DNA of 64,000 nt from the NCBI RefSeq assembly GCF_000597725.1, contig NZ_JFBL01000001.1:62001-126000 (forward strand), read 5' to 3'. Positions within the stretch are counted from its first letter, which is position 1, and every line of letters starts with the position of its first letter. The DNA comes from Sulfurospirillum arcachonense DSM 9755. Its GTDB lineage: Bacteria > Campylobacterota > Campylobacteria > Campylobacterales > Sulfurospirillaceae. Below, in pieces: positions 52,824 through 59,875 of this stretch. The translations under genes were made by a program, and so were the position numbers. The notes below the pieces were generated by a model. The model was given only the letters and a program-made list of their open reading frames with translations. It was not told the DNA's origin and ran no database searches.

Positions 52824-52852
52824 AATAAATCATATATATGTAAGGAAGTACT

Positions 52853-54208
52853 ATGATGGTAAATAAAAAACAGATTAAAGAACTTTTAAACGAATCAGCT
52901 TGCTCTCATAACAGTGAGAAAAAAAGTAGTTGTGACAAACCAAAACCTGGAGCGACAAGTGGTGGTTGTGCTTTTGAAGGAGCACAAATATCTCTTTTCC
53001 CTTATGCAGATGTTATCCACTTAGTTCACGCACCTGCAACCTGTCAGGGTGCTTCTTGGGAAACTCGTGCTACTAAAACTAGTTTTAGTGGTATTGATAA
53101 CACCCCTCTTGGATACTGTACAGATGTAAGCACAAATGACATCATTTTTGGTGGAAGTCAAAAACTAGAAGATAGTATAAGCTATATTGTCAAAAATAAA
53201 AGACCAAAAGCCATTTTTGTATATGAAACCTGTGTCACTGCAATGATAGGTGATGATATGGATAGCCTTGCAAAAAGACTTCAAGAAAAGTATAAAACTA
53301 TCATAATAGTAATCCACTCTCCTGGTTTTGTAGGTAGCAAAAACTTAGGCTCACGTTTAGGGGGAGAAGCTGTACTAGACCAACTCATAGGAACAAAAGA
53401 GCCCAAAGAGATACATCCATATGGTATAAACCTTATAGGAGAATATAACGTTACAGGAGACATGTGGCAATACTCTCCAATTTTAGAAAAAATAGGTATC
53501 AAAATTATCTCTACACTTGCTGGAGATGGAAGATTAGAGCGTATCCAACAAGCACACCGAGCAAAGCTTAATGTCATAGTTTGTGCAAAATCACTCATAA
53601 CACTTTGCAGAAAAATGGAGGAAAAATATGGAATTCCTCATGTATCTGTCTCTTTTTATGGGAAACGAGATACTAGTAATGCTATTAGAACCATAGTCAA
53701 TGCTTTTAACGATAAAGAGCTAAGTGCAAAAGCTGAAATTATTATCAAAGAAGAAGAAGAAAAACTTGAATCAAAACTTGTACCATTTAGAAAAATTTTA
53801 GAAAATAAAAAAGCTATTCTTAATACTGGTGGAAACAAATCATGGTCAATAGCCTCAGCCCTTCAAGATATCGGGATAGAAGTAGTTGCAACAAGCGTAA
53901 GAAAAGCTACTTTAGAAGATATAGAAATAGCTAAAAAATATGTACCTATTTTGATGAAAGTTCCAGCAAATGAACAAGCAAAACTCATAGATGAACATGG
54001 AGTTGATATACTCTTAGCAGGAGGAAGAAGTCTCTATACTGCTATTAAAAAAAGGGTTGCCTTTGTAGATGTAAACCAAGAGAAAAAAATAAGCTATGGG
54101 GCTTACAACGGACTTGTTAACTTGGCATCCGATGTTTGTAACTCTGTAAACAATCCTGTATTTAAAGTTGTAGGAACAAAAGCACCTTGGGAGAAAGATA
54201 ATGACTAA
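52853..54208 (+). CDS. nifE: FeMo-cofactor scaffold protein NifE
   Basis: NifE forms with NifN the scaffold on which the FeMo-cofactor precursor matures. The 451-residue protein has GGCAFEGAQISLFPYADVIHLVHAPATCQGASWETRA and the VYETCVTAMIGDDMDSL segment that hold the NifD-like cluster cysteines. It lacks the cofactor histidine region of NifD. The end overlaps nifN by eight bases. The start ATG (first of two) is preceded by AAGGA. Confidence 0.95.
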   Translation: MMVNKKQIKELLNESACSHNSEKKSSCDKPKPGATSGGCAFEGAQISLFPYADVIHLVHAPATCQGASWETRATKTSFSGIDNTPLGYCTDVSTNDIIFGGSQKLEDSISYIVKNKRPKAIFVYETCVTAMIGDDMDSLAKRLQEKYKTIIIVIHSPGFVGSKNLGSRLGGEAVLDQLIGTKEPKEIHPYGINLIGEYNVTGDMWQYSPILEKIGIKIISTLAGDGRLERIQQAHRAKLNVIVCAKSLITLCRKMEEKYGIPHVSVSFYGKRDTSNAIRTIVNAFNDKELSAKAEIIIKEEEEKLESKLVPFRKILENKKAILNTGGNKSWSIASALQDIGIEVVATSVRKATLEDIEIAKKYVPILMKVPANEQAKLIDEHGVDILLAGGRSLYTAIKKRVAFVDVNQEKKISYGAYNGLVNLASDVCNSVNNPVFKVVGTKAPWEKDND

Positions 54209-55463
54209 ACCACTTCAAATAAATCCACTCAAACTTTCCCAACCTATGGGCGCATTACTTGCTTTTTTAGGCATTAAAAATACTATGCCTTTAATGCATG
54301 GGGCACAAGGTTGTGCTAGTTTTTCTAAAGTCTTTTTTACTCGACATTTTAACGACCCAATAGCAGTACAAACAACAGCAGTCAATGATATAACAGCTAT
54401 TGTTGATGGGGGTGATTACTCTATTAGTGAAGCGGTAAAAAACATAACAAAAAAAGTAAAACCTGATTTAGTTGGTCTGTTTACAACTGGACTTACTGAA
54501 ACAAAAGGCGATGATATAAAAGGTGCAGCGTATCTTTTAAAAGATACTCAAAAAATGGTTTACGTTCATACTCCTGATTTTGAAGGTGGTTTGGAAAGTG
54601 GTTTTGCAAAAGCAATCGAAGCTATCATAGAACAACTTGTTGAACCTCAAAACAATATAGATGAAAGAAAAGCTCTTCTCATACCAAATGTAAATATGAC
54701 TCCTATTGAGATTGAAAAGCTTAAAGAACAAATATCTCTTTTTGGCTTTGAGCCTTTTGCTCTTCCAGATTTAAGTGACTCACTAGATGGTCATCTAGGC
54801 TTAAAACAAGGTGCCCTATCATCTGGTGGTATAAGTATTGAAGAGATTAAAAAGTTAGCTGAGTGTGCATTAGTCATAAGTGTAGGCAACTCTGTTGAAA
54901 AATGTGCCCAAATGATGAAAGAAAAAAATCCATCTCTAACACATCTTCATTTCGATTCTCTTGGAGGACTAAGTAATAGTGATAAATTTTACAAAGCACT
55001 ATTGGAGTTCAAACATATAGATACTCCTTCTCCATCAATTGTAAGATGGAGAAAAAGGCTACAAGATGCCTTACTTGATACTCACTTTGCTATTGGCGGT
55101 GCTAATGTGATTGTTGCATTAGAACCTGATCAAATCCTTTCAGTAGTTTCTACAATAACTGAAGCTGGGGCCAATGTCAAAACTGTTATTTCTCCAACAA
55201 AAAGTAGTGCCTTAGATACTCTTACATGTAAAGTTATTATAGGTGATTTTGAGGATGTAGAAAATGAACTTGAACAAAATGACTTACTCATAAGTAATTT
55301 TCATGGTGAAAGACTTACAAAAAAACACAATAAAGCATTGATGCTAAGAGGATTTCCTAATTATGAAGGACTAGGCTACCAACTTAAAAATGACTTTTTA
55401 TATGAAGGAAGCACTTATTTGCTTTTTGAAATTGCAAATATATTAGAACATTACAAACATTAA
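54201..55463 (+). CDS. nifN: FeMo-cofactor scaffold protein NifN
   Basis: The 420-residue partner of NifE has the NPLKLSQPMGALLAFLGIKNTMPLMHGAQGCASF opening that mirrors NifK, the FFTRHFNDPI segment and a short middle. It is closer to NifK than to NifE, as is usual. It is not fused to nifB, which is missing here. It contains the palindrome TTACATGTAA at 55223-55232. The coupling with nifE ensures equal amounts. Confidence 0.95.
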   Translation: MTKPLQINPLKLSQPMGALLAFLGIKNTMPLMHGAQGCASFSKVFFTRHFNDPIAVQTTAVNDITAIVDGGDYSISEAVKNITKKVKPDLVGLFTTGLTETKGDDIKGAAYLLKDTQKMVYVHTPDFEGGLESGFAKAIEAIIEQLVEPQNNIDERKALLIPNVNMTPIEIEKLKEQISLFGFEPFALPDLSDSLDGHLGLKQGALSSGGISIEEIKKLAECALVISVGNSVEKCAQMMKEKNPSLTHLHFDSLGGLSNSDKFYKALLEFKHIDTPSPSIVRWRKRLQDALLDTHFAIGGANVIVALEPDQILSVVSTITEAGANVKTVISPTKSSALDTLTCKVIIGDFEDVENELEQNDLLISNFHGERLTKKHNKALMLRGFPNYEGLGYQLKNDFLYEGSTYLLFEIANILEHYKH

Positions 55464-55471
55464 ATCTCTAT

Positions 55472-55486
55472 GGAACACTTTATGAA
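55472..55486 (+). promoter_or_regulatory. RpoN promoter of the nifX operon
   Basis: GGAACACTTTATGAA lies eight bases after the nifN stop, with its GG 47 bases from the nifX ATG. It allows nifX-DUF269-nifF-nifW-nifZ to be expressed more strongly than nifEN. Confidence 0.82.
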
Positions 55487-55518
55487 TATTAATACTCATA
55501 TCAAATAAAAGGATAACA

Positions 55519-55917
55519 ATGAGCTCTACAATTAAAATCAACACTAACTCTTCAAATGAAGGGAGTATCAAAGTTGCTTTTGCTACAAATGACAATGAAA
55601 ACATAGACGCTCATTTTGGAAGCGCTAAACAATTTAATATCTATGAAATATCAGCTCAATCATATGAGCTTTGTGAAATCATAAAAATAGAAGAAAAAGA
55701 TACAGACAAAACTGTAGGACTACTAAAAGGTATGGATATAGTTTATTTTGTAAATATCGGTGCTGCTGCAGCTGCAAAAATCATAAACTCGGGTATATTT
55801 CCTATTAAGTATAAAGAAGTTGTAAGTATTGATGAAGAATTAAACAAACTAGTCAAGATGTTAGGACAAAACCCTCCACCTTTTATTAAAAAAATTCTAG
55901 AAAAAAGAGCTGCATAA
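55519..55917 (+). CDS. nifX: FeMo-cofactor carrier NifX
   Basis: NifX carries the cofactor precursor VK-cluster between NifB and NifEN. The 132-residue protein has KVAFATNDNENIDAHFGSAKQFNIYEIS, the strand DIVYFVNIGAAAAAKIINSGIFPIK and the final NPPPFIKKIL helix. It follows nifEN, as in many diazotrophs, and is the best candidate for the orthodox NifX among the three related proteins in this window. Its stop overlaps the next start. Confidence 0.9.
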   Translation: MSSTIKINTNSSNEGSIKVAFATNDNENIDAHFGSAKQFNIYEISAQSYELCEIIKIEEKDTDKTVGLLKGMDIVYFVNIGAAAAAKIINSGIFPIKYKEVVSIDEELNKLVKMLGQNPPPFIKKILEKRAA

Positions 55918-56339
55918 TGAAAAATTTATTTATAGAGACTCTTATCTCACAAGTAAGAGCACTTGACCAATTTGGTACATGGGCAAACAAAAGTGATGAA
56001 GAAATACTAACAGAAAAATATGTAAAATCAAAAGAAGACTTGAAAAACATTCCTGTAATCGCTGATATTGATGAGATGCAAACTCAAGACATAAGACTTA
56101 TATATCAAGCAATTGCTTTGGCATTTGAAAAACAAACGGGAATTATGTGTTCTGTAATTATGGAGATGAGTCATGAAGGATTTGGTCGAGCTGTTGTAAT
56201 AGCTGACAAAATTGTCATAACAAATAAATTTTTTAAAGATGCTCACCGTTTTTCTTTTAGAACATATGAAAAACTTATTGAAGAAGGCGATAAACTTTTA
56301 TCTAACGCTATAAAAATTTATGATGAGTATAAAAAATAA
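55917..56339 (+). CDS. NifX-associated protein, DUF269 family
   Basis: The 140-residue protein belongs to the NifX-associated DUF269 family: FIETLISQVRALDQFGTWANKSDEEILTEKYV at the start and GFGRAVVIADKIVITNKFFKDAHRFSF in the middle. It has no known enzyme motif. Members are found almost only beside nifX in diazotrophs and are thought to help cofactor assembly. It overlaps nifX by one base. Confidence 0.92.
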   Translation: MKNLFIETLISQVRALDQFGTWANKSDEEILTEKYVKSKEDLKNIPVIADIDEMQTQDIRLIYQAIALAFEKQTGIMCSVIMEMSHEGFGRAVVIADKIVITNKFFKDAHRFSFRTYEKLIEEGDKLLSNAIKIYDEYKK

Positions 56340-56351
56340 AGGGGTAACAAA

Positions 56352-56858
56352 ATGAATATTGGAATATTTTGTGGAACTGCTGGTGGAACTTCGTTAAAAG
56401 TAGCTGATGCACTTGCAGAAGCATTTGATGTAGAAGAAGTCATAAATATGGAAGAAGATTTTGATGATATAGACCAACTATTAGAATATGATGTTCTATT
56501 TTTAGGTAGTTCTACTTGGGGACAAGGTGATGTTCATCATGAATGGGTAGATCCTCTTTTTGAGATAGACTCAGATGAAATTGATTTTTCAGGTAAAAAA
56601 GTAGCATTTTTTGGAGCAGGAGACAGTGTCAAACATGGTGAACACTTCTGTAGTGCTATTGGAAAAATGTATCAAACTTTTTCAAAAGCAGGAGCAACAC
56701 CAATAGGCTTTATCCCAAAAGATGATTACTCATATGAATTTTCATTGGCTGAAATTGATGATAAATTGTGTGGTCTTGCCATAGATGAACATAATGAATC
56801 AGATAAAACTCAAACAAGAATTGAAAACTGGATTGAGACTCTAAAGTCTGAACTATAA
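56352..56858 (+). CDS. nifF: Flavodoxin, nitrogenase electron donor NifF
   Basis: NifF carries electrons to NifH. The 168-residue protein has the FMN phosphate loop FCGTAGGTSLKVADAL, the LFLGSSTWGQGDVHHEW ring contact and the KVAFFGAGDSVKHGEHFCSAIG loop, matching long-chain bacterial flavodoxins. Position in the nifX operon supports NifF. The gene is spaced 12 bases from the preceding stop. Confidence 0.92.
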   Translation: MNIGIFCGTAGGTSLKVADALAEAFDVEEVINMEEDFDDIDQLLEYDVLFLGSSTWGQGDVHHEWVDPLFEIDSDEIDFSGKKVAFFGAGDSVKHGEHFCSAIGKMYQTFSKAGATPIGFIPKDDYSYEFSLAEIDDKLCGLAIDEHNESDKTQTRIENWIETLKSEL

Positions 56859-56867
56859 GGATATAAA

Positions 56868-57206
56868 ATGAATTCTAAAGAACAATTAAATGACTTTTAC
56901 AAACTTAGTGATGCTGAAGATTATTTTGATTTTTTCAAACTTGAGTACGATGAAAAACTTGTAAATGTAAAACGTTTTCATATCTTAAGAGAATACGGAA
57001 ATCTTATAAAAACTGGATTAGAAAACTTAAAAGATCAAGAAGATAAATTACTTGATTTTTTAAAATTTTCTCTATTGCAGGTCTATGGTAACTTTAAAAA
57101 TGGTTATGCACCAAGTGCTGCAGAAGTTTGGAATATGTTTAAAGATGGAAAAGCAACAGGATGTTTAGGTTGTATCCCATCACCAGGAAATAGTTGTGGT
57201 TGTTGA
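56868..57206 (+). CDS. nifW: Nitrogenase-stabilising protein NifW with cysteine-rich tail
   Basis: NifW helps protect dinitrogenase from oxygen. The 112-residue protein has the NifW core (LSDAEDYFDFFKLEYDEKLVNVKRFHILREYG and LLQVYGNFKNGYAPSAAEVWNMFK). The end is a cysteine-rich tail, GCLGC followed after eight residues by CGC. I do not recall such a tail from classic NifW, and it may bind a metal or cluster. The stop overlaps the start of nifZ. Confidence 0.88.
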   Translation: MNSKEQLNDFYKLSDAEDYFDFFKLEYDEKLVNVKRFHILREYGNLIKTGLENLKDQEDKLLDFLKFSLLQVYGNFKNGYAPSAAEVWNMFKDGKATGCLGCIPSPGNSCGC

Positions 57207-57573
57207 TCCAAATACAAAATTGTATGACTCAGTAACAGCAACTAGGTCAGGTCGGGATGAAGATGAGCCTAAATTTAAATTAGGTCAAAAAGTAGAACTA
57301 TTAGAAAATGTTGTCAATGATGGCACCTATCCTCACTCAAAAATTGGTGAGTTAATGATGGAAAAAGGCTCCACTGGTTACATCAAAGATATGGGCGATT
57401 TTTTGCAAGTTATTAGAGTATATGAAGTACATTTTTTTGGTTGTGGAAAAGAAGTTGAAATCATAGGATGTAGAGAGCATGAACTTAAAGCATTAGAAGA
57501 TGGTGATTTAGCTGATGCAACTGAGGGTGAACTTTTTAAAAAAATTATAGAACAAAAAAGAAAAAATAAATAA
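57196..57573 (+). CDS. nifZ: NifZ, P-cluster maturation protein
   Basis: NifZ assists formation of the second P-cluster of the MoFe protein. The 125-residue protein shows the family motif FKLGQKVELLENVVNDGTYPHSKIGELMMEKGSTGYIKDMGDFLQVIRVYEVHFF. It starts with GTG at 57196, overlapping nifW by 11 bases, and has no separate ribosome-binding site, implying coupling. A C-terminal acidic helix follows. Confidence 0.9.
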   Translation: MVVDPNTKLYDSVTATRSGRDEDEPKFKLGQKVELLENVVNDGTYPHSKIGELMMEKGSTGYIKDMGDFLQVIRVYEVHFFGCGKEVEIIGCREHELKALEDGDLADATEGELFKKIIEQKRKNK

Positions 57574-57607
57574 AACGGTTACCAAAAACAAATTAAAAGG
57601 AGAAAAT

Positions 57608-57949
57608 ATGGCAAAAGTTATTTTTATGCATTTTGATGAAAATACAGATGGTATTTACGATGCAAAGATAGGAGAGCCTCTTGTAAGATTGGCTAAGGAA
57701 AAAGGAGTACCTGTAAATACTTCAAGTGCTGATAAGTATAAAAGTTGTCTTGTTAGTGTTGAGCATATCGCAGATGAAGAGCCTACAAGCTACATGGAAG
57801 ATGAAGAATTAGATTTATTGGTTGAGCTTGGTGCTATTAGTGAGGAAGATGCTGAACAGTGCCAACAATACACAATTAGTCCAAAAATTAGAATTGCTCC
57901 AATGATGCTTATCAAAGGCGATGTTCTAATAAAACCATATAAAATATAA
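57608..57949 (+). CDS. Ferredoxin-fold protein lacking two of four cluster ligands
   Basis: The 113-residue protein resembles 2Fe-2S ferredoxins in length and strand order. Cysteines C47 and C85 align with the third and fourth ligands of the next gene's ferredoxin, keeping the same 38-residue spacing. The other two ligand positions are S39 and Y44. A normal 2Fe-2S cluster is therefore unlikely. It is preceded by AAGGAG and begins the last part of the plus-strand nif run. Its place beside a true ferredoxin suggests a paralog with a new role such as a regulator or partner. Confidence 0.8.
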   Translation: MAKVIFMHFDENTDGIYDAKIGEPLVRLAKEKGVPVNTSSADKYKSCLVSVEHIADEEPTSYMEDEELDLLVELGAISEEDAEQCQQYTISPKIRIAPMMLIKGDVLIKPYKI

Positions 57950-57962
57950 TAAAAGGAATAAA

Positions 57963-58259
57963 ATGACAACTAGAGTAGAAATAGTAAATGATTTTTTAGC
58001 TATCAATGTTAAAGAAGGTGCAACAATCCAAGATATCGTTGAAGCAAGTGGTAGTGCTCTTCCTTTTGGATGTAGAGATGGTGAATGTGGTACATGTGTT
58101 GTTGAAGTAGTTCAAGGCATGGAATTTTTATCTGACAAAACAGATAAAGAAGTAAAAGTTTTAAAAGAAATCGCTGCAGGAACTTGTACTCCAAACTCAC
58201 GTCTTTCATGTCAAATGAAAATAGCTAAACCAAATGGAATAGTTAGATTAAAATACTAA
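57963..58259 (+). CDS. 2Fe-2S ferredoxin, nif-linked
   Basis: The 98-residue ferredoxin has the plant-type cluster motif C37-x4-C42-x2-C45 and C83 in RLSCQ, with the VPEGATIQD-like opening strand. It is likely an electron carrier for nitrogenase or for cofactor assembly (FdxB-like). It is 13 bases after the ligand-deficient paralog. A hairpin at 58281-58318 follows its stop. Confidence 0.9.
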   Translation: MTTRVEIVNDFLAINVKEGATIQDIVEASGSALPFGCRDGECGTCVVEVVQGMEFLSDKTDKEVKVLKEIAAGTCTPNSRLSCQMKIAKPNGIVRLKY

Positions 58260-58280
58260 AATGAGTATTTTATATACAAT

Positions 58281-58318
58281 CAAGTTCACCCAAACACATT
58301 TAAGTTTGGGTAAACTTG
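58281..58318. terminator. Strong hairpin between the ferredoxin and rpoN
   Basis: CAAGTTCACCCAAAC and GTTTGGGTAAACTTG form a 15-pair stem with a single C-A mismatch and an eight-base loop. It ends five bases before the rpoN ATG and lacks a T run. It could end the nif message, or control translation of rpoN because no free ribosome-binding site is visible. Confidence 0.65.
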
Positions 58319-58322
58319 AGAT

Positions 58323-59570
58323 ATGTTTACAAATATGAATTTACAATATAGGCAAAAACAATCATTACAACTGTCTTTAAAACTTTGGTTACCCTTACTT
58401 CAAGCACCATTACATGACCTTGAGCAAATTTTTAAAGAACACAGTTATGATAATCCTTTTTTAGATTGTAAATCCTCTTTTGAATCACACAAAAGCAGTG
58501 GTTCATCATATGCTAAAGGAACTGGAGATAAGCAAGGTTTCATAGAAAACACAAATATCAATCAAGAATCTCTCTATGATAAAGTTTCAAATCAACTCGG
58601 TGCTCCTCTATTTCCAACCCCAAAATCTCAAAATATTGCAGACGAAATACTTTTTTATATAAATAATGAAGGATATTTTGAAGGTGATATAGAAAAAATA
58701 GCGATAAAACACAAGACAACTAATGAATTTGTTGAGAGTATTAGAAAACGATTTGCACATATAGAACCTTGTGGGATAGGTGCTGTAGATTTGCAGGAGT
58801 CTTTTTTATTTCAACTTTCAAACTTAGAAGTAGATGAAGATTTATGTAGGTTTACAAAACAATTGATATTAAATATGAAAAAGATTGATAAGTTTCATGA
58901 ACATCACCTCTTTGAACGAGCAAAAGAGACAATCAAAAAATTTAATTCACCTCCTGCAATTGAATATATGAATGGATCAGAAGCAATAATACCTGATTTT
59001 TTTGTCGAAATCGATGATGATATAAAAATAAAGATAAATAGTAATTATTATCCTGATATTGTAGTAACTGACCCTTTTAAAAGTAAAAATATAGAACTAA
59101 AAGATAAACTCAAAGAAGCAAGAGATTTGGTTAATCTTCTTGAACTAAGAAAATCAACTCTGTATAAACTTATCTTGATTATTGTGGAAAAACAGATGAG
59201 TTTTTTTATAGGGAGTGAGCTTAAACCACTCACAATGGCACAAGTTGCAGATGAACTTGGTTTTGATGAGTCTACAATAAGTAGAGCCGTATCAAACAAA
59301 TATATCAAATGTAAACGTGGAGTTTTATCTTTAAAATCTCTTTTTACAAATGCTGTCTCTTCAGGAATTTCTTCTGCTGAAATTAAAAGCTACATCTCCA
59401 ATGTAATCAAAAATGAATCCAATGATAAACCACTTACTGACCAAGATTTAGTAGATATGGTAATGAAAAGATACAACATGAAAATGGTAAGACGTACTAT
59501 TACGAAGTATAGAAAAATACTAGATATCCCCTCTTCTAAAGAGAGAAAAAAAATATATAGAGTTTCTTAA
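58323..59570 (+). CDS. rpoN: Nif-linked sigma-54 factor RpoN
   Basis: This 415-residue sigma-54 has the glutamine/leucine-rich region I (LQYRQKQSLQLSLKLWLPLLQ), the core-binding middle, the helix-turn-helix around MAQVADELGFDESTISRAVSNKYI and the RpoN box VRRTITKYRK near 400. Campylobacterota normally keep a flagellar rpoN elsewhere; a copy at the end of a nif run suggests a dedicated nitrogen-fixation sigma factor that reads the GGAACAC promoters found here. The existence of a second copy cannot be checked in this window. The start is not supported by a clear ribosome-binding site. Confidence 0.93.
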   Translation: MFTNMNLQYRQKQSLQLSLKLWLPLLQAPLHDLEQIFKEHSYDNPFLDCKSSFESHKSSGSSYAKGTGDKQGFIENTNINQESLYDKVSNQLGAPLFPTPKSQNIADEILFYINNEGYFEGDIEKIAIKHKTTNEFVESIRKRFAHIEPCGIGAVDLQESFLFQLSNLEVDEDLCRFTKQLILNMKKIDKFHEHHLFERAKETIKKFNSPPAIEYMNGSEAIIPDFFVEIDDDIKIKINSNYYPDIVVTDPFKSKNIELKDKLKEARDLVNLLELRKSTLYKLILIIVEKQMSFFIGSELKPLTMAQVADELGFDESTISRAVSNKYIKCKRGVLSLKSLFTNAVSSGISSAEIKSYISNVIKNESNDKPLTDQDLVDMVMKRYNMKMVRRTITKYRKILDIPSSKERKKIYRVS

Positions 59571-59704
59571 TTTTTAAATCCAAAATAGATACTTATTGAT
59601 AATGCTAAAACAATAAAAGCCAATTTAAATGAATATGGATATGTCTTAATATTTTTATTTTCTGGCGTATCAATTTCTAAAAGTATTGGTCTTATTTGCA
59701 TCAT
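59567..59704 (-). CDS. Small single-pass membrane protein (45 residues)
   Basis: A short frame starts with ATG at 59704 (GGGAG ten bases upstream) and ends at 59567, overlapping the convergent rpoN stop by four bases. The product has a polar N-terminus (IRPILLEIDTPENKN) and a C-terminal hydrophobic stretch (FKLAFIVLALSISIYFGF) that should cross the membrane once. I do not recognise a family. The frame, site and terminator-bounded location support a real gene. The region 59705-59832 upstream holds only A+T-rich sequence. Confidence 0.6.
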   Translation of the reverse strand: MMQIRPILLEIDTPENKNIKTYPYSFKLAFIVLALSISIYFGFKN

Positions 59705-59832
59705 TCTCCCTTTAAATTAAATATAACTTTATAGTAATTTTTATTATCTATTTAAAAATATTTCAAAATGTAATGATTTCTTTAAATTCTACGATAATTA
59801 CATTTTAATAATGAGAATACTTATATAAGAAT

Positions 59833-59861
59833 AAAGATGAAACACTAAGTGTCTCATCTTT
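59833..59861. terminator. Terminator after the formate dehydrogenase gene
   Basis: AAAGATGA and TCATCTTT form an eight-pair outer stem, with ACAC/GTGT inside. It lies 15 bases behind the fdhF stop on the minus strand and is flanked by A and T runs suited to termination in either direction. Confidence 0.7.
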
Positions 59862-59875
59862 ATTTGTAATATATA

